A DNA stretch of 64,000 bases from an uncultured Clostridia bacterium (GTDB lineage: Bacteria; Bacillota; Clostridia; Christensenellales; UBA1242): positions 1 through 64,000 of the forward strand of contig CALBHW010000038.1 in the NCBI GenBank assembly GCA_937893125.1. Reading direction: 5' to 3'. The notes under the pieces are model-generated. The model worked only from the letters and a program-made list of their open reading frames with translations, did not search any database and was not told the origin of the DNA. The position numbers were made by a program, and so were the translations under genes. Of the stretch, positions 57,372 through 64,000 are shown in pieces (the first letter of the stretch is position 1; each line of letters starts with the position of its first letter).

Positions 57372-59423
57372 TTACAATCTTGTTGCAACATCCCAAGCAC
57401 GCCAAATGACCGTTCTAAGATTGCCCACGCGTTTTGCGTCGCCGACGATATGGATATTGCCCGATTCTTCACAAAGTGGGGCGGAGTTGTAGCCAATGCA
57501 AGTAATAACGTCGTCAGCCTTAATTTTGTGTGTTTCGCCATCTTTTGTTTCGACTTCGACTGCTTTATCACTTATTTTTGTGAGTTTACTTTCAAGATAA
57601 ACTGGTGTTTTCTTGTGTCTAAAGTAGTCTCTTAAGAAAGACGAATTTGCAAGGCAAAGTCCCGACACTGCCATAAGGTCATCTTTTGCTTCAACTATTG
57701 TAGGTTTTTTGCCTTTTAAAATAAGGTCATATGCGATTTCGCAACCTGTAAGTCCACCGCCAATGATAACGACATTGTCGCCCACTTCTTTTCCTTTCAA
57801 ATAGTCGATTGCATCAAGACATCTTTCCGCACCTTCCAACCTAAGTTTTCTAGGAGTTGAGCCAGTTGCGATGACATATTCGTCCGCTGGAATTTCGCAC
57901 AAATCAGTCACTTTTGTGTTGAATTTGATTTCAATGCCGAGTTCTTTCATTTGCCTATCGTACCATTTAAGAAGTTGTCTATCTTTTTCCTTAAAACTAG
58001 GTGCTGCCGCTGGCACAAAAACTCCGCCAAGAGAGTTGCTTTTTTCATAAATTGTGACTTTATGTCCGCGAAGAGTCGCAACACGCGCAACTTCCATTCC
58101 ACCGATACCACCGCCGATAACCGCGATAGTCTTTTTCTTTTTAGCCATTTCGTAGTCGTATTTCCCGCCGTCCATTGTTTGTGGATTTAAGGCACATCTT
58201 GCCATATGCGAAGAATCTTCCATTGTCGCGTCGCACGCAACGCCTTTATAGTGCGCCATAGGGAAGCACGCGTTGTGGCAACAAATACAAGGCATAATAT
58301 CTTCCAAGCGATCTTCTTTAAGTTTACTTACCCAGTGTGGGTCTGTCAAAAATTGTCTTGCAACGCCCATAGCGTCGATTTGACCATCCTTTATTGCTTT
58401 TGATGCAGTACCCGCTTCCATTCTTCCCGCGCAAACGACTGGAATGTCGCAAAATTGTTTAATGTGCGCGACATCTTCAAGGTTGCAGTTTTGTGGCATA
58501 TACGCTGGTGGGTGAGCCCAGTACCAAGCATCGTATGTGCCGTTGTCGGTGTTAAGCATATCGTATCCCGCGTCTTGAAGATATTTAACTGCTTTTTCGC
58601 TTTCCTTCATGTCTCTTCCGACTTCTTTGTACTTTTCGCCAGGAACAGCCCCTTCGCAGAACCCTTTTGTCTTGCTGACCGCGGAATATCTAAGAGAAAC
58701 AGGGTAGTCCTCTCCGCATTCCTTTTTGATAGCCTTTACGATTTCGACAGCAAATCTATACCTATTTTCAAAACTTCCGCCGTACTCGTCGTCACGATTG
58801 TTTGTATAAGGAAGGGTAAATTGGTCAAGCAAATATCCTTCGTGAACAGCGTGGATTTCCACCCCGTCAACACCCGCTTCTTTGCATTTTTTTGCGGTCT
58901 TAGCAAATCCGTCAATCATATCCAAAATCTCTTGTTTTGTAAGCGCTCTACACTTGTAACCCGCGAGCCACCTTGAAGGAAGTTCGCTTGGCGAAGCGGT
59001 GAGCCTGTCGATGTCGATAATTGGTTTTAGCATTCCACGCAAAAATTTCTTTTTTGCAATCCCAGCAAGCGATTGTGGAATGGAAAACGACCTACCAAAT
59101 CCTGCCGTAAGTTGCACAAAAAGTTTTGCGCCTGTTTTATGGATTTCTTCCATATATGGTTTAAGTTTTTTAAAAGCACCATTTGCTTTATATAGCCACC
59201 TATTTCCAATCATATTGCGGATAGGTGCAATTCCAGGAATAATAAGCCCCGCGTCGTGGCGAGCAAGGTCAAGGAAAAAATCTCCCGCGTCCTTGTCAAA
59301 GTGGTGAGGCTCCATCCACCCAAAAAGAGAAGTTCCGCCCATAGGACAAACGACAATTCTATTTTTGATTTCGACATTGCCGATTTTCCAAGGCGTGAAC
59401 AATGGTTCATAAACTTTATTCAT
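57372..59423 (-). CDS. NADH:flavin oxidoreductase, old-yellow-enzyme/2,4-dienoyl-CoA reductase type
   Basis: 683 aa in the FadH/BaiH arrangement. The N-terminal FMN TIM barrel (GVDGVEIHAVHEGYLLDQF, RDDEYGGSFENR) precedes a 4Fe-4S cluster motif CICCHNAC plus a fourth Cys 11 residues later. A two-dinucleotide domain follows (IGGGIGGMEVARVA for FAD; IIGGGLTGCEIAY for NADH). Such enzymes reduce C=C bonds of enoates, dienoyl-CoA or bile-acid intermediates in gut Clostridia. The substrate cannot be inferred. The ATG follows AGGGGGTAAAT. It stands alone, transcribed away from the GT2 genes. Confidence 0.92.
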   Translation of the reverse strand: MNKVYEPLFTPWKIGNVEIKNRIVVCPMGGTSLFGWMEPHHFDKDAGDFFLDLARHDAGLIIPGIAPIRNMIGNRWLYKANGAFKKLKPYMEEIHKTGAKLFVQLTAGFGRSFSIPQSLAGIAKKKFLRGMLKPIIDIDRLTASPSELPSRWLAGYKCRALTKQEILDMIDGFAKTAKKCKEAGVDGVEIHAVHEGYLLDQFTLPYTNNRDDEYGGSFENRYRFAVEIVKAIKKECGEDYPVSLRYSAVSKTKGFCEGAVPGEKYKEVGRDMKESEKAVKYLQDAGYDMLNTDNGTYDAWYWAHPPAYMPQNCNLEDVAHIKQFCDIPVVCAGRMEAGTASKAIKDGQIDAMGVARQFLTDPHWVSKLKEDRLEDIMPCICCHNACFPMAHYKGVACDATMEDSSHMARCALNPQTMDGGKYDYEMAKKKKTIAVIGGGIGGMEVARVATLRGHKVTIYEKSNSLGGVFVPAAAPSFKEKDRQLLKWYDRQMKELGIEIKFNTKVTDLCEIPADEYVIATGSTPRKLRLEGAERCLDAIDYLKGKEVGDNVVIIGGGLTGCEIAYDLILKGKKPTIVEAKDDLMAVSGLCLANSSFLRDYFRHKKTPVYLESKLTKISDKAVEVETKDGETHKIKADDVITCIGYNSAPLCEESGNIHIVGDAKRVGNLRTVIWRAWDVATRL

Positions 59424-59869
59424 ATTTACCCCCTAGTTATTAAATATATTGTGTAAAATTTCTCAAAAAAAGTCAAATAATATAAAGAAATATTTATTTT
59501 TGTGTTAAAAACATAGGTTTTGTCGTTTTTTTTGTGTTAAAAGAAAAACACAGTGGCACATTTTGCATAAAAAGAGTGGACTTAAAGCGTATTTTTATAG
59601 TAAAGCTTTTAAGAATATCACCACTTAAAAAATTCTCGACATTATCCACATTTTGACAAAAAATGTTAATAAAAAGGCTTATACTTTGGGCTAGAAAATG
59701 ATTTTTTATAAGATTAAACGACCTTTTAAAAAAAACAAAAAAAGGAGAAAATAATCTCCTTTTACTTACGATATGTCAAAAATTTATAACTTTAAAAATA
59801 TAAAACTTTTTTTACTTCAAGTGGTTTTATAGATGTAAAAATTTCTTACTTTTTTATTTAATGCGTTTA
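59424..59869. other. Gap with a DnaA box and a minus-strand terminator
   Basis: A perfect DnaA box TTATCCACA lies at 59642-59650. AAAAGGAGA (59740-59748) pairs with TCTCCTTTT (59755-59763), with an A run on its left, which serves as the terminator of the minus-strand GT2 gene. No gene is seen. Confidence 0.65.
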
Positions 59870-60820
59870 TCAATGTAAAAATAGTAGTATTAGTCCAAAA
59901 AGTAGAGAGCCACATCTTCTAAACGAAGAATAAAATTTTTGTTGTTTTTTGTATTCGGGATGAAGAGATTTCGCGAGCCTTTTTAGTTTTTTAACTTCAT
60001 CTTTTAATTTTAGTGAGTGAGCGTAGTAAATAAATTGCAATAAAACAAGGAATGTCCAACTATCAATTCGTGAGTTTAATAAATCGTTATATTCGCCTAT
60101 TTCTTCTAATTTTAGACCTTTCAATTTGTCAAATATACAAACATTGTTGTAGTATTTGTCGAGTGAGCAAGACATTGAAGAGAGTGAGCCTTTTGTTTTT
60201 ATGTAGTGATAAAGCCTTTTTGTCGTATGAACGACCGATTTTCCGTCGCAAAGAGCAAGGTAGTTATAAAGGAATAAAAAGTCTTCGCCCGTTCGTTGAC
60301 TTTCGTCAAATTGTATTTGTTTTACAAGGTCAAGCAAAAATAGTTTATTAGCGCACAAAACGAAGCAACTTTTGTCCGAAAAAATGTTGCATAGTCCCAT
60401 TTTGTTATCAAATTTGGTGACTTTGAACTTTTTATCGTTAATGTACCTATGATTTCTATATTCGTACTTGTGCCCGCATGAAGTCAAGCAGACATCGTCA
60501 TCATACATCGATAGAAGTGTTGACAAATAGTCTTTTTCAACCCAGTCGTCGCAGTCGATAAAACAAATGTATTTTCCTTGCGCCAGCCTAATGCCCGCAT
60601 TTCGAGCCTTCGAAACCCCGCCATTTTCTTCTTTATCGATAAACTTTATGCGCGTGTCGCGAGCCATATATTCTTGAATGACCTTTTTTGAGTTGTCTTT
60701 TGACGCGTCGTTAACTACAATTATTTCAAAATCTTGATAGTCTTGCTCTAAAAGCGAATCCAGACATTGCGAAAGATATTTTTCGCCGTTATAGACTGGA
60801 ATGACAATCGAAATATTCAT
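59870..60820 (-). CDS. Glycosyltransferase family 2
   Basis: 316-aa GT-A enzyme: ISIVIPVYNGEKYLSQCLDS, IIVVNDASKDNS, GGVSKARNAGIRLA and the metal-binding FIDCDDWVE. The C-terminus is basic with a final hydrophobic stretch (LLFGLILLFLH), probably membrane-associated. The start is the ATG after GGGGGA; an in-frame ATG lies 12 nt earlier (60832). It is divergent from the next GT2 gene with a 178-nt gap and is not part of either polysaccharide block. It could act on a surface glycan or glycoprotein; which is unknown. Confidence 0.88.
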   Translation of the reverse strand: MNISIVIPVYNGEKYLSQCLDSLLEQDYQDFEIIVVNDASKDNSKKVIQEYMARDTRIKFIDKEENGGVSKARNAGIRLAQGKYICFIDCDDWVEKDYLSTLLSMYDDDVCLTSCGHKYEYRNHRYINDKKFKVTKFDNKMGLCNIFSDKSCFVLCANKLFLLDLVKQIQFDESQRTGEDFLFLYNYLALCDGKSVVHTTKRLYHYIKTKGSLSSMSCSLDKYYNNVCIFDKLKGLKLEEIGEYNDLLNSRIDSWTFLVLLQFIYYAHSLKLKDEVKKLKRLAKSLHPEYKKQQKFYSSFRRCGSLLFGLILLFLH

Positions 60821-60945
60821 TTTTTCCCCCAAATGAAAGGTTAATACATATATATTAACATTTCTCTATAAAAAAAACAAGGAAAAAACGCCATTATACA
60901 AATTTTGTGTTTCTTCTTGTTTAACTAAAATCAAGGATAAATCGT

Positions 60946-60974
60946 TTGTAGAAAAATTTTTTGTATGCTACAAT
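60946..60974 (+). promoter_or_regulatory. Promoter of the plus-strand GT2 gene
   Basis: TTGTAG (60946-60951), a 17-nt spacer and TACAAT (60969-60974), preceded by TGC (extended -10). Confidence 0.65.
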
Positions 60975-60998
60975 AAAAGAAAAAGAAGGGGAAGAAAT

Positions 60999-62021
60999 AT
61001 GAAATTACTTTCAGTCGCAGTGCCTTGTTACAACTCGGCAGAGTATATGGATAAGTGCATTAAGACTCTTCTTAGTGGTGGCGAAGATATGGAAATTATC
61101 ATCGTCGACGACGGCTCCACTAAGGATAACACCGCTGAAATCGCGGATAATTATGCTAAGGAATATCCTTCAATAGTGAAGGTTATTCACCAAGAAAATG
61201 GCGGACACGGTGAAGGCGTTAATCAAGGGATGAGAAATGCAACGGGGCTTTACTACAAAGTTGTTGACTCTGACGACTGGGTAAACGAAGAGGCTCTTAA
61301 AAAGGTTTTGAACAAAATCAGGGAGTTTAAGGAAAACGACGCCCTTGTTGATATGATTTTATGCAACTATGTTTACGAGTACGCGGACGGCAAAAAGCCA
61401 AGGGTTGTAAATTATAAAAATGTTTTTCCAATCGACAAAGTTTTTGCCTTTGACGACGCGAAAAAGTTTAAAAAGTCGCAATTTATTGCAATGCACACGG
61501 TAATTTATAGGACTCAAATTTTAAAAGACATAAAGTTGGAACTTCCAAAACACACTTTTTATGTCGATAATATTTTTGTCTACACGCCACTTCCACATAT
61601 TAACTCGATGTATTATATGAACGAAGATTTGTATAGATATTTTATCGGGCGCGCCGACCAAAGTGTAAACGAGAGCGTGATTATGAAGCGTATCGACCAA
61701 CATTTAAGGGTGGCGGAAATTATTTTTAAGGCATATGATATAAGAGAAATTGAGAAAAAAAGCAAAAAACTTGCTCGTTATATGACCGACTATGTGTCGA
61801 TTATGATGGGGATTACTTCCATTTTCCTTATTAAAATCGGAACAAAAGAAGCGCTTGAAAAGAAAAAAAATCTTTGGAACGAACTCAAAGAAAAAGACGC
61901 AAAATTATACAAAGATTGTAGACATAGAATTGAAGGTCTGACGGGAAGTAACTCAAAAATTTCAATGGGTTTTTGTAAATTTATTTATAATATCGCTAGA
62001 AAAATTTTAAAGTTTAACTAA
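60999..62021 (+). CDS. Glycosyltransferase family 2
   Basis: 340 aa: LSVAVPCYNSAEYMDKCIKT, IIIVDDGSTKDNT, ENGGHGEGVNQGMRNA and the metal-binding KVVDSDDWVN. The GGHGEGVN variant and the extended second half place it in a GT2 subgroup common in Firmicutes whose acceptors are not defined. AAGAAGGGGAAG precedes the ATG. It has its own promoter and is divergent from the GT2 gene at 59870-60820. Confidence 0.9.
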   Translation: MKLLSVAVPCYNSAEYMDKCIKTLLSGGEDMEIIIVDDGSTKDNTAEIADNYAKEYPSIVKVIHQENGGHGEGVNQGMRNATGLYYKVVDSDDWVNEEALKKVLNKIREFKENDALVDMILCNYVYEYADGKKPRVVNYKNVFPIDKVFAFDDAKKFKKSQFIAMHTVIYRTQILKDIKLELPKHTFYVDNIFVYTPLPHINSMYYMNEDLYRYFIGRADQSVNESVIMKRIDQHLRVAEIIFKAYDIREIEKKSKKLARYMTDYVSIMMGITSIFLIKIGTKEALEKKKNLWNELKEKDAKLYKDCRHRIEGLTGSNSKISMGFCKFIYNIARKILKFN

Positions 62022-62142
62022 TTAAAAACCACTTTGTAACGCTCAAAAGTATAAACCCCGTGGCTTGAAATTTATTACAACATTTTGTTGCTTGGAAAAA
62101 CGGGGGAAGTTAGTAGGGCGCTAAAAACAAAAAGGAGAAAAA

Positions 62143-63024
62143 ATGAAAATTATAAAAAACATTTTAGTAACGGTTGTTGCGATTGCATTTTTCTTAGGGC
62201 TTGTCGTTTTGGGTACACAAATATTTTTTAAGAAAAAGTACGATATTGACTTGTTTGCAACAATAAATAATTTTAAAACTTTGTCTCAACCTGTCGACGA
62301 AGCAACGCATTTTCCTGATATTTTTGGGACGCAAGACGAAAAGGACGCGCAAGCGCAAGTCAACGCTTCAATTGCAGACCTTATTACTTTTGACGAAGAA
62401 ACAGGGAAATATACCATTCATTTAACTGAAATTTCGTCCAATATGGGTGCCGAAATCGACCTTAGCGACAAACAACTTGGTGCGTTTGCACAAATGATGG
62501 TCGCTCAACAAATGGACGGAAAAATCAAAATCAGCGAAAGTACAACGCTTGATTTTTGGATTAAACAAATCAAAATTAGCGATGTGAAAGAGGACGGAAG
62601 TGCAACTTTTAACACGGTTGTCAAATTTGACTTGACTTCTATCAAAAATGGAATGGATAAGTTCCCAATGAGCATTGTAAAAAAATATGTGCCAGACTTT
62701 CTTTATGTGTCGTCCACTGTTGACATTCAAAAGGATGCAACCGACAACTTTAAGTATACGGTCTCATCAAATACTTTGACTTTTAACAATTTAACGAGCG
62801 AAGAAACGGCAAATATGTTTAAAACTCTCGACCACTTTTTGAAAATCGGGTCGGCTGAAAATTTGAATAAGCAAATCGGCGAAACGGTTATGAATGTTCT
62901 TGTGGGCGTCGAAGGTGACGAAGAAAAACAAGGGCTTGCAGTGGGCTTAAAACCGGTTGGTGCTACGGGATACAAATTTACGAGCGTTTCTGAACAAGGG
63001 CATTTTGTCATAACAATCGGCTAA
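62143..63024 (+). CDS. Membrane-anchored extracytoplasmic protein, unknown
   Basis: 293 aa after AAAAAGGAG. An N-terminal signal anchor (ILVTVVAIAFFLGLVVLGTQIFF) is followed by a 250-aa extracytoplasmic part rich in short strands, with an acidic mid-region and no cysteines. It ends in a YKFTSVSEQGHFVITIG strand. No family is recognised. Its leader contains a CCCCGT/ACGGGG long-range pairing (about 62056-62105). It is followed by a strong bidirectional terminator. Confidence 0.65.
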   Translation: MKIIKNILVTVVAIAFFLGLVVLGTQIFFKKKYDIDLFATINNFKTLSQPVDEATHFPDIFGTQDEKDAQAQVNASIADLITFDEETGKYTIHLTEISSNMGAEIDLSDKQLGAFAQMMVAQQMDGKIKISESTTLDFWIKQIKISDVKEDGSATFNTVVKFDLTSIKNGMDKFPMSIVKKYVPDFLYVSSTVDIQKDATDNFKYTVSSNTLTFNNLTSEETANMFKTLDHFLKIGSAENLNKQIGETVMNVLVGVEGDEEKQGLAVGLKPVGATGYKFTSVSEQGHFVITIG

Positions 63025-63100
63025 ATTTGTCTCAGCGTATATATGAAATTTTAAAGATTAACAATTTTTGATTTTTACTTTTTGGATATTTTAAAAAATT

Positions 63101-63128
63101 AGTCCCATAGTTTTCTATGGGACTTTTG
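63101..63128. terminator. Bidirectional terminator
   Basis: AGTCCCATAG and CTATGGGACT form a perfect 10-bp stem around TTTT. The A/T flanks on both sides suit convergent genes at 62143-63024 (plus) and 63251-63592 (minus). Confidence 0.9.
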
Positions 63129-63129
63129 C

Positions 63130-63230
63130 TTGAAAATTTTATAGTGTTTTTTTATTTGTTTTTAGTTTAAAGTGATTTTTTTATTTGTTTTTAATTGAAA
63201 TGATTATAGTGTTTTTTGCATTGTCTATTT
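63130..63230 (+). repeat. T-rich direct repeat
   Basis: TTTTTTTATTTGTTTTTA occurs twice about 35 nt apart, with the flanking words TATAGTGTTTTTT (two copies) also recurring. It is low-complexity and geneless. Confidence 0.5.
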
Positions 63231-63250
63231 TTGATTAAAATTATTGAAAT

Positions 63251-63592
63251 CTATTCAAAATCTTTTTCGCTTAGAAGTGGAAAAATTGTAATGACAGGCT
63301 CTTCATAAGGATGAACACGCCTAATTTCTTTTAAAACATTTTTGATATTTCCCGCGTCGCAAATAAAGTCGAGTTTTATTTCATCGACCTTTTCAAGTTC
63401 GCCTTTGTTACCTATAAAAGGTTGAGCGCTTTTATTTGGGATAAATGTTCCAACACACTCTACTTCGGACGAACAAAACGAATAATCGCCGATTTTTCCA
63501 GCACCTACCTTGCACACGGCATTTCTAACCTTGTCAACAAAATCTTTTGGCACCGCCACACAAATATTAACCTTTTTCACATCAATATTCAT
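63251..63592 (-). CDS. Stand-alone YqfO/NIF3 C-terminal-like (CutA/PII-like fold) protein
   Basis: 113 aa: NICVAVPKDFVDKVRNAVCKVGAGKIGDYSFCS, VGTFIPNKSAQPFIGNKGELEKV and HPYEEPVITIFPL. This is the domain inserted in NIF3/YqfO proteins, here as an independent gene. Its conserved GAGKIGxYS, P..G..G and HPYEEP patterns are clear. The biochemical role of stand-alone members is not established; a regulatory or ligand-binding trimer is suggested by the fold. AAAGGAG precedes the ATG. Confidence 0.88.
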   Translation of the reverse strand: MNIDVKKVNICVAVPKDFVDKVRNAVCKVGAGKIGDYSFCSSEVECVGTFIPNKSAQPFIGNKGELEKVDEIKLDFICDAGNIKNVLKEIRRVHPYEEPVITIFPLLSEKDFE

Positions 63593-63663
63593 TCCTTAAT
63601 CTCCTTTCATTTCCACTTTATTACAACTTATTTGCCAAACTAAAGCGCCCCCACGATTTTCCC

Positions 63664-63851
63664 TTATAAATCTACCAAAACCTAATAGGCAATTAAAACT
63701 CATACTTATCGTTGGTTATAGCAAGAATTATTATAAATTATAGGAAGTAAATTTTGAAACAAGTTCAAAATTTGTGCTGACGCACCCGCAAAGCAACGCT
63801 TTGCACTTCCAATTTGAATAACCATCAGTCTCGCTGGAGAGTAAACTCTCC
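63664..63851 (+). ncRNA. Candidate tracrRNA (anti-repeat plus three hairpins)
   Basis: Positions 63664-63699 match the array repeat over its last 27 positions with two differences; the first 9 positions have diverged. Read from the plus strand, this segment would pair with a minus-strand crRNA repeat: GUUUUAG to UUAAAAC with one G-U wobble and one C-C mismatch, as tracrRNA anti-repeats do. It is out of register with the array (203 nt away, not a multiple of 66). Downstream come a 10-bp stem AAATTTTGAA/TTCAAAATTT (63749-63773), GCAAAGC/GCTTTGC (63788-63804) and GGAGAGT/ACTCTCC (63836-63851). No T-run terminator follows and the promoter is unclear. Confidence 0.45.
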
Positions 63852-63866
63852 GACTCAACTTCCGAT

Positions 63867-64000
63867 AATATACCATATCAAAACTTAATAGGGAACTAAA
63901 ACTTATCCATAAGCACTTTACCTTCTTCGTTTATTATACCATACCAAAACCTAGTAGGGAACTAAAATATTGGAACAATCTATTGTATCATACTTGGAAT
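63867..64000 (-). CRISPR. End of a type II-like CRISPR array (36-nt repeat, 30-nt spacers), continuing past the window
   Basis: Repeats lie at 63867-63902 and 63933-63968 (31 of 36 identical), separated by a 30-nt spacer (63903-63932). A second 30-nt spacer (63969-63998) leads into AT, the first two bases of a third repeat, at the window end. The period is 66 nt. On the minus strand the repeat starts GTTTTAGTTCCCTA and ends GGTATGGTATAAT. That layout, starting GTTTTAG and ending TATGGTAWAAT, is shared with the type II-C repeat of Campylobacter jejuni. The left copy is the more degenerate, as at an array end. No cas gene is in the window. Confidence 0.75.

Noticed and set aside
59653..59685. 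TTGACA...TATACT promoter in the 59.6-kb gap
   Set aside because: The spacer is 21 nt, outside the working range, and no plus-strand gene follows before the terminator.
1..64000. Recoded TGA (alternative genetic code)
   Set aside because: TGA ends yabP and wecB in their operons and the reading frames are ordinary without recoding.

Overview
The window reads as a chromosomal segment of a low-GC, AT-rich Bacillota (Clostridia-like) bacterium, probably an uncultured gut or host-associated lineage. The evidence is a gyrB-gyrA pair at the left edge, strong AAGGAG-type ribosome sites, TTGACA/TATAAT promoters, sporulation-type yabP/yabQ genes, a rubrerythrin, and several huge secreted proteins built from MBG-like and InlB-type repeats. 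TGA is used as a stop, so the code is the ordinary bacterial one. This assignment is inference; no 16S rRNA gene is present.

Layout. 0.4-5.2 kb: DNA gyrase gyrB and gyrA, separated by a degenerate A/T-rich repeat tract. 5.3-8.2 kb: a GC-rich hairpin-dense element, a yabP-yabQ-divIC-like cluster, a small membrane protein and queH. 8.6-11.7 kb (minus): a TetR regulator and a CtpE/Exp7-like P-type ATPase. 12-15.8 kb: pyruvate kinase, a VUT-like membrane protein, tRNA-Val(GAC), a two-copy 37-nt repeat, and a membrane protein with a zinc ribbon. 16-29.9 kb: two blocks of exopolysaccharide genes (GT4, EpsG-like polymerase, GT2; then GT2, wecB, GT32-like, flippase). Between them lie an HExxH putative metallopeptidase, a DHFR-like/isomerase pair, rubrerythrin and an orphan two-gene phage tail-fibre module. 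30-32.2 kb (minus): metG-dtd. 32.5-55.3 kb: a cell-surface region with a 2119-aa MBG-type lipoprotein, rpmE, a SHOCT membrane protein, an 801-aa MBG-type protein, a 400-aa membrane-anchored protein, a 1862-aa protein with at least five copies of an unrecognised ~210-aa module plus five InlB-like repeats, a DUF305 protein, a membrane/coiled-coil protein and a transglutaminase-like protein. The last of these is translationally coupled to the two subunits of an aconitase-X enzyme (55.3-57.1 kb). 57.4-63.6 kb: an old-yellow-enzyme-type reductase, two divergent GT2 genes, a membrane-anchored unknown and a stand-alone YqfO/NIF3-C-like protein.

The extreme right edge (63.66-64.0 kb) is the most notable. 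It holds the end of a CRISPR array with a 66-nt period (36-nt repeat, 30-nt spacer). On the minus strand the repeat begins GTTTTAG and ends TATAAT-like, as in type II-C (Cas9) arrays. A single diverged copy 167 nt to the left looks like a tracrRNA anti-repeat and is followed by three hairpins. No cas gene is inside the window; cas9/cas1/cas2 would be expected just beyond the right edge.

Working together: the polysaccharide genes should synthesise, polymerise and flip a surface glycan containing ManNAc-type sugar, while the 32-55 kb genes would decorate the envelope. The rest is housekeeping (gyrase, pyk, metG, rpmE), tRNA modification and proofreading (queH, dtd), and anaerobic redox or metabolite handling (rubrerythrin, OYE-type reductase, AcnX).
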